A stretch of 19,754 nt of DNA from Candidatus Aminicenantes bacterium UBA4820 (GCA_002402325.1 DHFQ01000163.1:543-20296), one strand, 5' to 3'. Shown: positions 8,312-16,144, counted from the first letter of the stretch. Notes: a model not told the origin generated them from the sequence alone. Numbers and translations: made by a program.

Positions 8312-9584
8312 CCTTTTTGCTCTCCTTTTTTTCATTAAAGAAAAATCTTTCGAAAATTTCCATTGCCTCGTCTCTCTCCTCCTCAAGGACAAGTTTTTTT
8401 AATTGTGTAATAGGTGAGTGGATCAATTTATGGACTACTCTAAAAACTGCCCTTCTTAAATGCTCTTCATCTTCTTGAACTTTTAGTTTATGCAAAACTG
8501 ATGAAATTTCCTCTTCACCAATTTTGTGAGCCTCCTCAACAAGAGACTCTATCAACTTTGGAAGTTCTCTGTGTTCAAGGAAATGTCCATAAAGAGCAAC
8601 CTCCTCATCAATCATCCTTTCACCAATTTGAGCCCTTCTTTTTCTCTCTTCAAGTCCTTTATCCGCTGTTTTCTGCAAATCGTCTATGTCATAAAGATAA
8701 AGCCCATCAATATCCTTTGCATCTTTCTCAACATCTCTTGGAACTGCAATGTCAATTATCAAAAGAGGTTTCCACCTTCTTATTTTCATCACGGTTTCAA
8801 GTAGACTCTTTTTGATTATTGGAAGAGGCGAGGCTGTTGATGTTATTACAAGGTCTGAGTTGATAATTTCTTCAGGAAAATCTTCCCATTTAATGACATT
8901 AGCATTAAAAACTTTTCCAAATTCTACAGCCCTTTCAAAGGTTCTATTTGAAACAGTTATGTTGTTGGAGCCCTCATCGTAAAAATGTGAGGCAACGATT
9001 CTTATCATCTCGCCAGCGCCAAGAAGAAGAACCTTTTTTGCGGAAACATCACTAAAAATTGTTCTTGCAAGAGTGAAGGCAGCGTAGGAAACAGTTACGG
9101 GCTCAGAACCAATTCCGCTTTCACTCCTCACCTTTTTTGCGACATACATTGCCCTTTGAAAAAGCAGGTTTAATGTTGTTGTTATGTTTCCTGAATCCTT
9201 TGCTAAAAAATAGGCTTCCTTTACCTGCCCCAATATTTGCGGCTCTCCTAATATCATTGAATCAAGCCCACTACTTATTCTAAAAATGTGTGAAACAACA
9301 TCCCTTCCACTTTTCAAATAAAAATATTTTCTCATTGATTCCAAGATGTTTTTCTTTTTTAATAGGTGAAGCAAAAAATATTCCGGCTTTTTGGATGAGG
9401 GTAAATCAATGTAAAGTTCAACACGGTTGCAGGTTGATAAAAGAACTCCACCAAGGACTCCCTCTCTTTTAATCTCATTTAAAAAAGGAACTATCTCATC
9501 TTCAGAAAATGCTATCTTTTCTCTGATATCAAGGGGGGCGGATTTATGGTTTAATCCTATTAAAAAAATTTCACTCAGTGCCAT
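8298..9584 (-). CDS. hemA: Glutamyl-tRNA reductase
   Basis: A 428-residue enzyme that reduces the glutamate on charged tRNA-Glu to glutamate-1-semialdehyde with NADPH, the first step of the C5 tetrapyrrole pathway. The N-terminal catalytic domain has GLNHKSAPLDIREK and LLSTCNRVELY, with nucleophile C52. The Rossmann domain has VLLLGAGEM at about residue 185, and a helical dimerisation region fills the last 100 residues, with the usual HKL and RDEAMEIFERFF segments. It overlaps the end of the upstream hemX/ccsA-like gene by 10 bases and lacks a strong ribosome binding site, which points to translational coupling. hemB and hemL, needed for the steps between HemA and HemC, are not in the window. 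A tRNA-Glu(CTC) gene lies elsewhere in the window (19457-19531). Confidence 0.96.
   Translation of the reverse strand: MALSEIFLIGLNHKSAPLDIREKIAFSEDEIVPFLNEIKREGVLGGVLLSTCNRVELYIDLPSSKKPEYFLLHLLKKKNILESMRKYFYLKSGRDVVSHIFRISSGLDSMILGEPQILGQVKEAYFLAKDSGNITTTLNLLFQRAMYVAKKVRSESGIGSEPVTVSYAAFTLARTIFSDVSAKKVLLLGAGEMIRIVASHFYDEGSNNITVSNRTFERAVEFGKVFNANVIKWEDFPEEIINSDLVITSTASPLPIIKKSLLETVMKIRRWKPLLIIDIAVPRDVEKDAKDIDGLYLYDIDDLQKTADKGLEERKRRAQIGERMIDEEVALYGHFLEHRELPKLIESLVEEAHKIGEEEISSVLHKLKVQEDEEHLRRAVFRVVHKLIHSPITQLKKLVLEEERDEAMEIFERFFFNEKKESKKVEQN
8320..8325 (-). promoter_or_regulatory. Ribosome binding site that selects the hemC TTG start
   Basis: GGAGAG on the minus strand lies within the last codons of hemA, 8 bases before the TTG at 8311. 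The in-frame ATG at 8335 lies upstream of this site and has no comparable motif in front of it, so the site supports the TTG as the real start. Confidence 0.7.
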
Positions 9585-10378
9585 AGAAGTCCAAAAAAAA
9601 TCAGGAGAAATAATGTGGCACCAACCATCAGGAGCATCACTCTCTTTTTAGGTTTCATACTTGAACGAATGAAGCCAAAAGAGGAAATTCCAAGTGTTAG
9701 CCACGACAAAAATGTTCCCACTTCAAGAAGACCGGGATGGTAATCAGGGTTTTCACCTTTCATCGCAATGCCGTAGTAAATAGCAGTAAATAAACCTGAA
9801 GTGAGAAAGACGAAGCCTGTTATAAGATAATTTTTCCCCAATCTTCCTGCCGTTTCAATTGATGGAAGCATAAGTTCATTTGCAATTTTCCTTTTTCTTA
9901 AGGAGTAGTCCTGCATAATGAAAATTGTTGAGTAGATAAAAGCAAAAATGGTGAGTGCAATTCCTGAGACTAAAAGAAGAATGTGAATTGGAAACCACAC
10001 CGAAGAGTAAAAGGCAAATGTCTCTTGCGTTTTGAAGATAAAGATTTTAGAACCGAAAAGAAAAAGAACAACAAATGGTAAAAGGAAAAATGCAATCTCT
10101 CTATTTTTTAAAAACAATTTAGAACCGAAATAGACTAAAACAAGAATCAAGGCTGTCGTATCAAGCAATTCACCAAGATTTCTTGATGGGATAATAGATA
10201 AAGAAAACCATTTAAAAATAAAGGTAATCGAATGAATGATAAATCCAATAAAAAAAGAGAGGTCTGATAAACAATATAGAATTTTTCTTTTAAATCCTTG
10301 AGATAAAAAAGCAAAAGATAAAGAGATGACATAGAAACAAAGGTATAAAAGGTCAAAGTTAACAATCTTCCCCAACAA
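9575..10378 (-). CDS. HemX/CcsA-like membrane protein (cytochrome c assembly family)
   Basis: A polytopic membrane protein of about 267 residues with eight or so hydrophobic helices. The block WFPIHILLLVSGIAL (H132) matches the WxxxH helix of the CcsA/ResC/HemX family, where the histidine binds haem, and QDYSLRKRK follows as in that family. The tryptophan-rich WWD loop of true cytochrome c synthases is missing: where it should be there is HPGLLEVGTFLSW, keeping only the end of the pattern. That fits HemX, which sits beside hemA in Bacillus-type haem operons and affects HemA level, better than a holocytochrome synthase. There is no ATG near the 5' end; the start is TTG at 10378 or TTG at 10375, behind GGAGGAGG (10381-10388). 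It overlaps mnmA by 20 bases and hemA by 10. Confidence 0.8.
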   Translation of the reverse strand: MLGKIVNFDLLYLCFYVISLSFAFLSQGFKRKILYCLSDLSFFIGFIIHSITFIFKWFSLSIIPSRNLGELLDTTALILVLVYFGSKLFLKNREIAFFLLPFVVLFLFGSKIFIFKTQETFAFYSSVWFPIHILLLVSGIALTIFAFIYSTIFIMQDYSLRKRKIANELMLPSIETAGRLGKNYLITGFVFLTSGLFTAIYYGIAMKGENPDYHPGLLEVGTFLSWLTLGISSFGFIRSSMKPKKRVMLLMVGATLFLLIFFGLLWH

Positions 10379-11411
10379 AGCCTCCTCCTATTACTTTATC
10401 CCCAAAATAGGCAACCGCTGCCTGTCCTGGGGCTGCAACTTCTGTCTCTTTAAGCCATTCAACAAAGGTGCCTTTCTCATCTTTTATTAGTTTCGCCATT
10501 TTTGGTTTTTGTCTGTATCTAACCTGAAGTTCAAATGTTTCCCTTTCCTCGCCTTTCTTAAAATTCCATTCATCAACTTTAAAACGCTTTTTTTGCAAAT
10601 CTTGTTTCACGCCGATAAAAAGTTTATTCGACCTCTTGTCAATTTTTACCACATAAAGAGGCTCATTAAATGGAACTTTTATTCCCCTTCTCTGTCCTAC
10701 TGTGAAGTTTGAAAGACCATTATGTTTGCCAACGACTTTTCCATCAAAAACTATCTCTCCCTCTTTCTCTTCGATTCCCTCGAATTTTAAAAAATCCTTA
10801 AAGGTTTCCCCCCTTCCAAAGCATAAGTCTTGACTCTCTCTTTTTTCCGATGTTGGAAGTTCAAGTTCTACTGCCAAATTTCTGACATCCTTTTTGAGTA
10901 AATCTCCAAGTGGGAAGATTGTTCTTTCAAGAATTTCTTCATCTACACTAAAAAGAAAATATGATTGATCTTTATTTCTGTCTCTACCTCTCAAGAGGCT
11001 TATCTTTTCACCATCCTTTGAAAGTTTTGCGTAATGGCCTGTGGCTATTTTTGAAATGCCCCTTTCCCTTGCCCAGTTTGAAAGAAAATCAAATTTCAGA
11101 TATTTATTGCATAAGATACAGGGAGATGGTGTTTTCCCCTTCTTAAGTTCATCAACATAATATTTTTTGACCATTTCAGAAAAAAGGTCTTGCTTATTCA
11201 AAATAAAATGTTCAATCTTTAATTTTTCAAGAACTTCTTTTGCAGTTAAAACATCTTCAAAGGAACAACAGGACCTTGCATCCTTTTTCCCGCACTCACT
11301 ATGAAGCAGAAGGGTTACTCCCACAACATCAAAACCTTTCTCCTTTAGCAGGTATGCCGAAACTGAGGAATCGACGCCCCCAGAAATTGCAACTGCAACT
11401 TTTTCTCTCAT
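10359..11411 (-). CDS. mnmA: tRNA-specific 2-thiouridylase
   Basis: A 350-residue enzyme of the PP-loop ATPase family that makes 2-thiouridine at position 34 of tRNA-Lys, tRNA-Glu and tRNA-Gln, taking sulfur from a persulfide relay. The ATP-binding PP-loop SGGVDSS is at residues 10-16. The two catalytic cysteines are C101 (PCILCNKYLKF) and C197 (SQDLCFGRG). A CCS pair at 48-50 (SCCSFED) occurs in one MnmA subgroup. Further family blocks are TGHYAKL, RGRDRNKDQSYFLF, GQRRGIKVP and the C-terminal PGQAAVAYFGDKVIGGG. The ATG (11411) directly abuts the stop of the FHA gene. Its 3' end carries the ribosome binding site of the next gene. The Glu and Gln tRNA genes in this window read CTC and CTG, which are not MnmA substrates; U34 isoacceptors must lie elsewhere. 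Confidence 0.95.
   Translation of the reverse strand: MREKVAVAISGGVDSSVSAYLLKEKGFDVVGVTLLLHSECGKKDARSCCSFEDVLTAKEVLEKLKIEHFILNKQDLFSEMVKKYYVDELKKGKTPSPCILCNKYLKFDFLSNWARERGISKIATGHYAKLSKDGEKISLLRGRDRNKDQSYFLFSVDEEILERTIFPLGDLLKKDVRNLAVELELPTSEKRESQDLCFGRGETFKDFLKFEGIEEKEGEIVFDGKVVGKHNGLSNFTVGQRRGIKVPFNEPLYVVKIDKRSNKLFIGVKQDLQKKRFKVDEWNFKKGEERETFELQVRYRQKPKMAKLIKDEKGTFVEWLKETEVAAPGQAAVAYFGDKVIGGGFVGEDC
10381..10388 (-). promoter_or_regulatory. Strong ribosome binding site for the hemX-like TTG start
   Basis: GGAGGAGG on the minus strand lies inside the last codons of mnmA. It is 2 bases from the TTG at 10378 and 5 bases from the next TTG at 10375, so the second TTG has the better overall spacing. 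No ATG occurs in the first 150 codons, so one of these TTGs must be the start. Confidence 0.75.
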
Positions 11412-11948
11412 TTAATATTCGTCTTTTGTCGAAAGAAACATCAGGATTGTGGAGCCTATTCTGAACTCTGTTTTATCTTCAAGAGGAGCGGCTTGTATAT
11501 GCTTTTCATTTATATATGTTCCATTAGTGCTTTTCAAGTCTCTTAATGTGTAACTTGTCCCCCTGATTTCAATCCTTGCGTGTTTTCTTGAAACTTCAGG
11601 ATCGTTAAGGACTATGTCGCATCCTGTTCTGCCTATTACCGTTACTGGTTTATCAATAGCGAAGACCGAGCCAGCATCGGTGCCACTTAAAACAGCAACT
11701 GAAATTCTTAACTCTGATGGCATAGCAAGAAGGTGGGCATCCGGAATGTCGCTTTCTTCAGGGGTAAGGTCATCGGGCTTTTTAAACCTCTGTGTGGGCG
11801 AGGTCGATACTTTAGGTTGCATCCCCCTCTTTGCTTTAATAATTTCACTGCAATTGGGACATTTTAGTGAAACCTCATCTTTTTCTTTAAAGTATTTTTC
11901 CTCATCAATCTTGTATTTCTTACCGCATTTGGGACATTCTAAAATCAC
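11412..11948 (-). CDS. Zinc ribbon plus FHA domain signalling protein
   Basis: A 178-residue soluble protein. Residues 1-40 form an MJ0042-type zinc ribbon with C5xxC8 and C30xxC33 (CPKCG and CPNCS). A flexible linker runs to about residue 80, and a C-terminal FHA domain covers about 82-178, with the phosphothreonine-binding residues visible: GR at 106-107, SRKH at 120-123 and STNGT at 140-144. FHA domains dock phosphothreonine proteins, so this is probably an adaptor in Ser/Thr-kinase signalling. No kinase is in the window. The start is GTG at 11948 with GGAGG (11956-11960) 7 bases upstream. It is the first gene of the zero-gap operon running through mnmA and the hem genes to tadA; why a signalling adaptor heads it is unknown. 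Confidence 0.88.
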   Translation of the reverse strand: MILECPKCGKKYKIDEEKYFKEKDEVSLKCPNCSEIIKAKRGMQPKVSTSPTQRFKKPDDLTPEESDIPDAHLLAMPSELRISVAVLSGTDAGSVFAIDKPVTVIGRTGCDIVLNDPEVSRKHARIEIRGTSYTLRDLKSTNGTYINEKHIQAAPLEDKTEFRIGSTILMFLSTKDEY

Positions 11949-11968
11949 TTTCTATCCTCCTGACTCTT

Positions 11969-11997
11969 TTTTTACCACTAAAACCTATTTCGGTCAA
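11969..11997 (-). promoter_or_regulatory. Putative sigma70-type promoter of the FHA-mnmA-hem-tadA operon
   Basis: On the minus strand TTGACC (11997-11992) is followed after exactly 17 bases by TAAAAA (11974-11969). It sits directly behind the asnS stop. Transcription would start near 11962, giving a leader of about 14 bases that just includes the GGAGG site. The hexamers match the consensus well, but no experiment is available. Confidence 0.5.
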
Positions 11998-11998
11998 G

Positions 11999-13291
11999 TT
12001 ATGGGTAAAGTCTATATAGCATCCTCGGATATGGGATTGCCTCTCTAAGATGTGGAAGCTTGCAAATCCACGCAACGGTTCTTTCAAGCCCAATTCCAAA
12101 GCCCCCATGCTTGACCGTTCCATACTTTCTAATGTCAAGATACCACTGAAACGCTGATACGGGCAGGTTGTGCTCTTCAATTCTTTTTAAAAGAAGGTCG
12201 TAATCACTGATCCTTTCACTTCCTCCAATGATTTCTCCGTAGCCTTCCGGAGCAAGAACATCTACGCACAAGGCAAGATCAGAATTTTGCGGATCTGGTT
12301 CCATATAAAAAGCCTTCACACTTGCGGGATATCTGTGGACCATTAACGGTTTTTCCTCCTTTTCAGTAAGGAGGGTTTCATCATCTCCACCAAAGTCATC
12401 TCCATATTTTATATCACTACCCAATTTCTTGAGTTTTTCAATTGCATCTTTGTATTCAACTCTTGGAAATGGCTTTGAAATCTTTTCAAGAAAAGATGTA
12501 TCTCTTTCAATTCTTTTTAGATCTTCTTTTGACCTATCAAGAACCCTTGAAACGACATAGACAAGAAAATCTTCAGCAAGTTCCATCACATCATCGAGAG
12601 TGGCAAAGGCGACTTCTGGTTCAAGCATCCAGAATTCCATCAAATGTCTTCTTGTCTTGCTCTTTTCAGCCCTGAAGGTCGGACCAAAGCAATAAACCTT
12701 TCCGAGTGCCATACAGGCTGGTTCAAGATAGAGTTGACCAGATTGACTCAAATATGCCTTTTCATCAAAGTAGTTAGTCTCGAAAAGGGTTGTAGTCCCC
12801 TCGCAGGCAGCTGGTGTCAAAATCGGGCTATCAACAAGAACAAAACCGTTGTTGTAAAAATAATCCCTGAAAGATTGTTCAATCTCAGAACGAATTCTTA
12901 AAATTGCAACCTGTCTTGAAGAACGAAGCCAGAGGTGGCGATTCTCCATCAAAAAACCTGTTCCGTGTTCCTTTTTTGTAATTGGATACTCTTCAGCAAG
13001 ATGGTAGAGGGTTAAGTTTATAAGTGAAAGTTCAATACCCATTGGAGCCCTCTCATCAGCCCTCACTATCCCCTCAACTTTTACTGAAGATTCAAGTGTA
13101 ACTTTCTCCATCAGTTCAAAAACTTCCGATGGTACATCTTTGATAAATCCGACGCATTGAAGGTAGCCTGTTCCATCCCTTAAAATGATAAATCTAACTT
13201 TTCCTGAAGAGCGTTTATTATAAACCCATCCTTCAAGTTCAACCTTTTCTCCAATGTGATTTTTTAAATCATGTATCCTTAACTTTGACAT
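11999..13291 (-). CDS. asnS: Asparaginyl-tRNA synthetase
   Basis: A 430-residue class IIb synthetase that charges tRNA-Asn with asparagine. An N-terminal OB-fold for anticodon binding covers about 1-100 (LEGWVYNKRSSGKVRFIILRD). The catalytic core has motif 2, PTFRAEKSKTRRHLMEFW, near residue 205; RHLMEFW is the asparagine-specific form, whereas aspartyl enzymes read RDxR. Motif 3, GGFGIGLERTVAWI, is near the end. The C-terminus IPYPRMLYRLYP differs from the common bacterial PFPRTPG ending and may reflect a less usual AsnRS subtype. The start is ATG at 13291; a TTG one codon upstream is less likely. AAAGGAAA lies 4-5 bases before it. It follows the VWA-FHA gene by 12 bases and is probably cotranscribed with it. 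Confidence 0.94.
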   Translation of the reverse strand: MSKLRIHDLKNHIGEKVELEGWVYNKRSSGKVRFIILRDGTGYLQCVGFIKDVPSEVFELMEKVTLESSVKVEGIVRADERAPMGIELSLINLTLYHLAEEYPITKKEHGTGFLMENRHLWLRSSRQVAILRIRSEIEQSFRDYFYNNGFVLVDSPILTPAACEGTTTLFETNYFDEKAYLSQSGQLYLEPACMALGKVYCFGPTFRAEKSKTRRHLMEFWMLEPEVAFATLDDVMELAEDFLVYVVSRVLDRSKEDLKRIERDTSFLEKISKPFPRVEYKDAIEKLKKLGSDIKYGDDFGGDDETLLTEKEEKPLMVHRYPASVKAFYMEPDPQNSDLALCVDVLAPEGYGEIIGGSERISDYDLLLKRIEEHNLPVSAFQWYLDIRKYGTVKHGGFGIGLERTVAWICKLPHLREAIPYPRMLYRLYP

Positions 13292-13303
13292 CAAATTTCC
13301 TTT

Positions 13304-14563
13304 CTAATTTATCCTTTTTTGTTCAATTCTGAAAACGAACTGACACTGCCCGGCATTTATCTGGCTTCCATGTTTGATCTCTTTGTATTGAACTCTCTCT
13401 CCATCGACATAGGTTCCATTTGTGGAATTCAAATCCACGATGAAAAACTTTTCCTCTTTCGGAACAATCCTAAAATGTTGGCCAGAGACGGTTTTATCCT
13501 CTATGACAATGTTGTTGACTTTATCCCTTCCAATAGAAGTTGGTTTATCTTTTGCAATCTGGTACATCCTCGGCGGTTGATTCCCTCTCAAATGCAATAA
13601 GACTGGAATTTCATCCAGAACCATTGTTGAATCAATATCAATCGAAGTCGGTATTTTTTTAAAAAGTTCAGGGTCAAGGTCAATTTTCTCTTCAACTTTT
13701 GGTGGGGCAACACCCGGTTGGGTATCAGAAAGTTTTTTGATAAAACAATTCGGGCATTCAGTCTCCCACACCGCAAGAGGTCTTCCACAAACTTCACAAA
13801 CCTTCTCTTTTTCTTTTCTGTTTTTTGAAAGAAGGAAATAGAGAATGACAACAACTGCAATTCCAAAAAGAACAAACAAAACTATTGGAAGAATGTAAAG
13901 ACTCTTTGAAACCTTCTCCTCTTTTGCTGGTAAAGGAGGAGGCACTATGGGAGCAGGAGTTGATTCAACTTTCTTTTCTTCCTTTTCCTTCGTCTCAAAC
14001 TCTCTTTTAGCGATTGCAAGAATGTCGTTTGCATTATAAGAGTCAACCTTTCCTGCGTAAATTCCCCTCGTTAAAGTTGGAAGCCTTTTCAAACTTTTAT
14101 CTTCAATCCCCATTCCTACAGAAATTATGGGAATATTCATCGTTTGCGATTTTAAACTACAATCTTCAAGGACGACTACGGAATTTTCATCCTTACCATC
14201 TGTAAAAATAACGATGATGCCTTTATCTTTTGAATCTTCAAAATTCTCAAGTGTTTTAAACACCGCATCATAAAGAAGTGTATATTTTCCTCCCTGTTCA
14301 ATTGAAGAGACCCTCTGTCTTATTTCAGAAATATCTTTTAAGTCTTTGCCTTCAAATACGGGCTCATCGTTGAATGAAACAATCGTAACCCCGCCAAATT
14401 TTAAGAGTTGTTCTGAAAGATCAATGGCTGAGGATTTCGCCTTTTCAAACTCCCCCTTTGAAATAGACCTTGAAGTATCAATCAAAATGGCACTTGAAAA
14501 TCCCAATAAATTTAAAGAAATAAGAGAAACAACCACAACCAATATCAAAAGATTCTTTTTCAT
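13304..14563 (-). CDS. Membrane-spanning VWA / zinc ribbon / FHA protein
   Basis: A 419-residue protein with an unusual layered design. Residues 1 to about 25 are a signal peptide or membrane anchor. A von Willebrand A domain covers about 26-190, with the metal-binding motif DTSRS at 29-33 and FTDGKDE near 120. A proline/lysine-rich linker follows, then a transmembrane helix at about 222-246, a C256xxC259...C270xxC273 zinc ribbon, and an FHA domain at about 322-415 (GR at 345-346, SGQH at 360-363, NSTNGT at 379-384). The VWA part should lie outside the membrane and the ribbon plus FHA inside, so it could link an extracytoplasmic binding event to phosphothreonine signalling; that role is inferred from domain order. 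AAGGAG about 6 bases upstream supports the ATG at 14563. asnS follows after 12 bases. Confidence 0.88.
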   Translation of the reverse strand: MKKNLLILVVVVSLISLNLLGFSSAILIDTSRSISKGEFEKAKSSAIDLSEQLLKFGGVTIVSFNDEPVFEGKDLKDISEIRQRVSSIEQGGKYTLLYDAVFKTLENFEDSKDKGIIVIFTDGKDENSVVVLEDCSLKSQTMNIPIISVGMGIEDKSLKRLPTLTRGIYAGKVDSYNANDILAIAKREFETKEKEEKKVESTPAPIVPPPLPAKEEKVSKSLYILPIVLFVLFGIAVVVILYFLLSKNRKEKEKVCEVCGRPLAVWETECPNCFIKKLSDTQPGVAPPKVEEKIDLDPELFKKIPTSIDIDSTMVLDEIPVLLHLRGNQPPRMYQIAKDKPTSIGRDKVNNIVIEDKTVSGQHFRIVPKEEKFFIVDLNSTNGTYVDGERVQYKEIKHGSQINAGQCQFVFRIEQKRIN

Positions 14564-14576
14564 TGAAAACTCCTTT

Positions 14577-14596
14577 CTGAAGGAATTGACCTTCAG
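14577..14596. promoter_or_regulatory. Inverted repeat in the leader of the VWA-FHA gene
   Basis: CTGAAGG (14577-14583) and CCTTCAG (14590-14596) form a perfect 7-bp stem with a 6-base loop, just before the ribosome binding site of the gene starting at 14563. It could be an operator or a hairpin at the very 5' end of the transcript. No T-run follows, so it is not a terminator. Confidence 0.4.
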
Positions 14597-14601
14597 TCTA
14601 T

Positions 14602-14630
14602 ATTCTATCTCTTTAATAAAAGATTTTAAA
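14602..14630 (-). promoter_or_regulatory. Possible promoter of the VWA-FHA / asnS operon
   Basis: On the minus strand TTTAAA (14630-14625) and TAGAAT (14607-14602) are separated by 17 bases. The -10 hexamer matches 5 of 6 and the -35 only 4 of 6. The start point would be near 14595, placing the inverted repeat at 14577-14596 at the transcript's 5' end. The rest of the gap to 14778 is AT-rich with poly-T/A runs and shows no gene. Confidence 0.3.
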
Positions 14631-14778
14631 GAGGAAAAAAGGCAACAGTAAATTTTTAGAAAAATGAATCTTCAGACTGAACAAGTAAAAATGGAGGCAA
14701 AGAAACGAAACTATGAATTGCAACATAAATTCCAAAGAAAAAAGTTGGTATCTTTTTTTGGTTTTTTTATTTTTGTAT

Positions 14779-16131
14779 TTATTTTTTCGGGTAAGCGAGG
14801 GCGATTATGTGGGTGTGGTCGGATGAGATTTTGTAAATTTCTTTTTCCAATTTTGATGAAAGGTCGTGAACTTTATCTATGGTTAAATTAGAATCAACCG
14901 GAAATGAGAGGTAGATGTGCGTGATGGTCTCTGAGAAAATGACGCGAACTGTTGCAAGATTTAACGGTGGGCTAAGGTTTTTTATTGTGTCTTCAACTTC
15001 CTTTTCTAATGATGAACTACTTTTAAGAGTGTACTTTCCCACTTTTTCAAAATTGGGCTCAAAATGAAAATGCACATCTTTTACACTTTCGTAATTCTCT
15101 TTTATGCCCTCTTTTATTTTTTCTGAATACTTCCATGCCTCATTGAATTTCATATTTTTATCCCATTCAAGGTGGAGAGAAATCTCTTGACCATCTTGAA
15201 CGCTTAATATGGTAAAATCGTGCAGTTTCGCTCCAAAACTTTCAGCGAGAGAAAGAGCAAATTCATAAATTCCATCTTTTGATAAAACAGGTTCGGGATG
15301 AACTATAACTTTAGATTTTATAAAATTGCTCATAGTTGCATTTTCTACCTCTGAAGTTATTCTGTGAACCTCTGAAAAAGGAAGGTTTTTATCAACAGAG
15401 ATATTCATTTCAACAAAGGTCGTGTCCGATGCTTCTCTTACCTTTACATCATAGACATCCTGAACGCCTTCCACCGATTTGGCGCTCAATTCAACTTTCT
15501 TTTTTGCTCCTTTCGGGACGGTGTCAAGAAGAGAGTTTATTGACCTTATTGCAAGTTCTGTTGAAATAATCAAAACAATTATTGCAACGGCGAGTGCGGA
15601 AAGACTATCAGCCATTTCAAAACCAAGTTTAGTTGAAATCAGACCGACAAGAACGACCAGAGAACTTCCAATATCACTTGAAAAATGAAGGGCATCGGCT
15701 TCAAGAGCAGGACTTTTGGTTTCTTTTGCCGTCTTGTATAAAACCCTTGACCTTGAGAAATCAACTGTTATGGAAAGAATAACAACAAGATAAGACCATA
15801 TATTGACCGTTATTTCCGCCTTTTTAAAAAAGAGTCTTTCAATAACTTCGTAAATTATCCAGAAACAGGTGAAGTATAAAAGAAGAGTCTGAAAAAGTGC
15901 TGATAGATTTTCAATCTTCTGATGACCAAAAAGATGTTTTTCATCGGGAGGTTTTGCAGATGCTTTGACTGAAAAAAAAGTTATCAGAGTCGCAAAAAGG
16001 TCAAGAAGGGAATGGAGTGCTTCTGAAAGAATACCAAGACTTCCCGTCAAAAATCCAACTATCCCTTTTGATAAAGTAAGAAAAAGGGCTGCAAAAACAG
16101 AAAAGAATGCAGCTCTTGATTTCTTATCCAT
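14779..16131 (-). CDS. Cation diffusion facilitator transporter with an extended, repeated cytoplasmic tail
   Basis: A 450-residue CDF-family metal/proton antiporter; usual members have about 300 residues. Six membrane helices span about residues 8-193. The metal site is visible as H40xxxD44 in helix 2 (SEALHSLLD) and H149xxxD153 in helix 5 (DALHFSSD), an HD-HD arrangement associated with zinc transport. A normal CDF C-terminal domain follows at about 209-281, ending KVIVHPEP. It is followed by two more segments of the same pattern, about 283-359 ending VHFHFEP and 370-448 ending HIIALAYP. The tail therefore looks tripled. The ATG at 16131 has no clear ribosome binding site; a perfect palindrome lies 14-28 bases upstream. 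It is divergent from a small YHS/TRASH-like gene. Zinc efflux is the best guess; manganese, iron or cobalt are possible. Confidence 0.9.
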   Translation of the reverse strand: MDKKSRAAFFSVFAALFLTLSKGIVGFLTGSLGILSEALHSLLDLFATLITFFSVKASAKPPDEKHLFGHQKIENLSALFQTLLLYFTCFWIIYEVIERLFFKKAEITVNIWSYLVVILSITVDFSRSRVLYKTAKETKSPALEADALHFSSDIGSSLVVLVGLISTKLGFEMADSLSALAVAIIVLIISTELAIRSINSLLDTVPKGAKKKVELSAKSVEGVQDVYDVKVREASDTTFVEMNISVDKNLPFSEVHRITSEVENATMSNFIKSKVIVHPEPVLSKDGIYEFALSLAESFGAKLHDFTILSVQDGQEISLHLEWDKNMKFNEAWKYSEKIKEGIKENYESVKDVHFHFEPNFEKVGKYTLKSSSSLEKEVEDTIKNLSPPLNLATVRVIFSETITHIYLSFPVDSNLTIDKVHDLSSKLEKEIYKISSDHTHIIALAYPKK

Positions 16132-16144
16132 TTTTCAAAAAGAT

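Noticed and set aside
8312..8392. A 27-residue N-terminal extension of HemC
   Set aside because: It is basic, not conserved, lies inside hemA, and the TTG at 8311 has the better placed ribosome binding site.
11614..12048. A 144-codon plus-strand frame antisense to the FHA gene and the end of asnS
   Set aside because: Both genes on the minus strand are well supported and the frame shows no family pattern.
13292..13303. T-box or other aminoacyl-tRNA-responsive leader before asnS
   Set aside because: Only 12 bases separate asnS from the preceding gene, leaving no room for such a leader.
14664..14891. A 75-codon plus-strand frame in the gap after the VWA gene
   Set aside because: It has no ribosome binding site, low-complexity FFVFIF content and runs into the CDF gene antisense.
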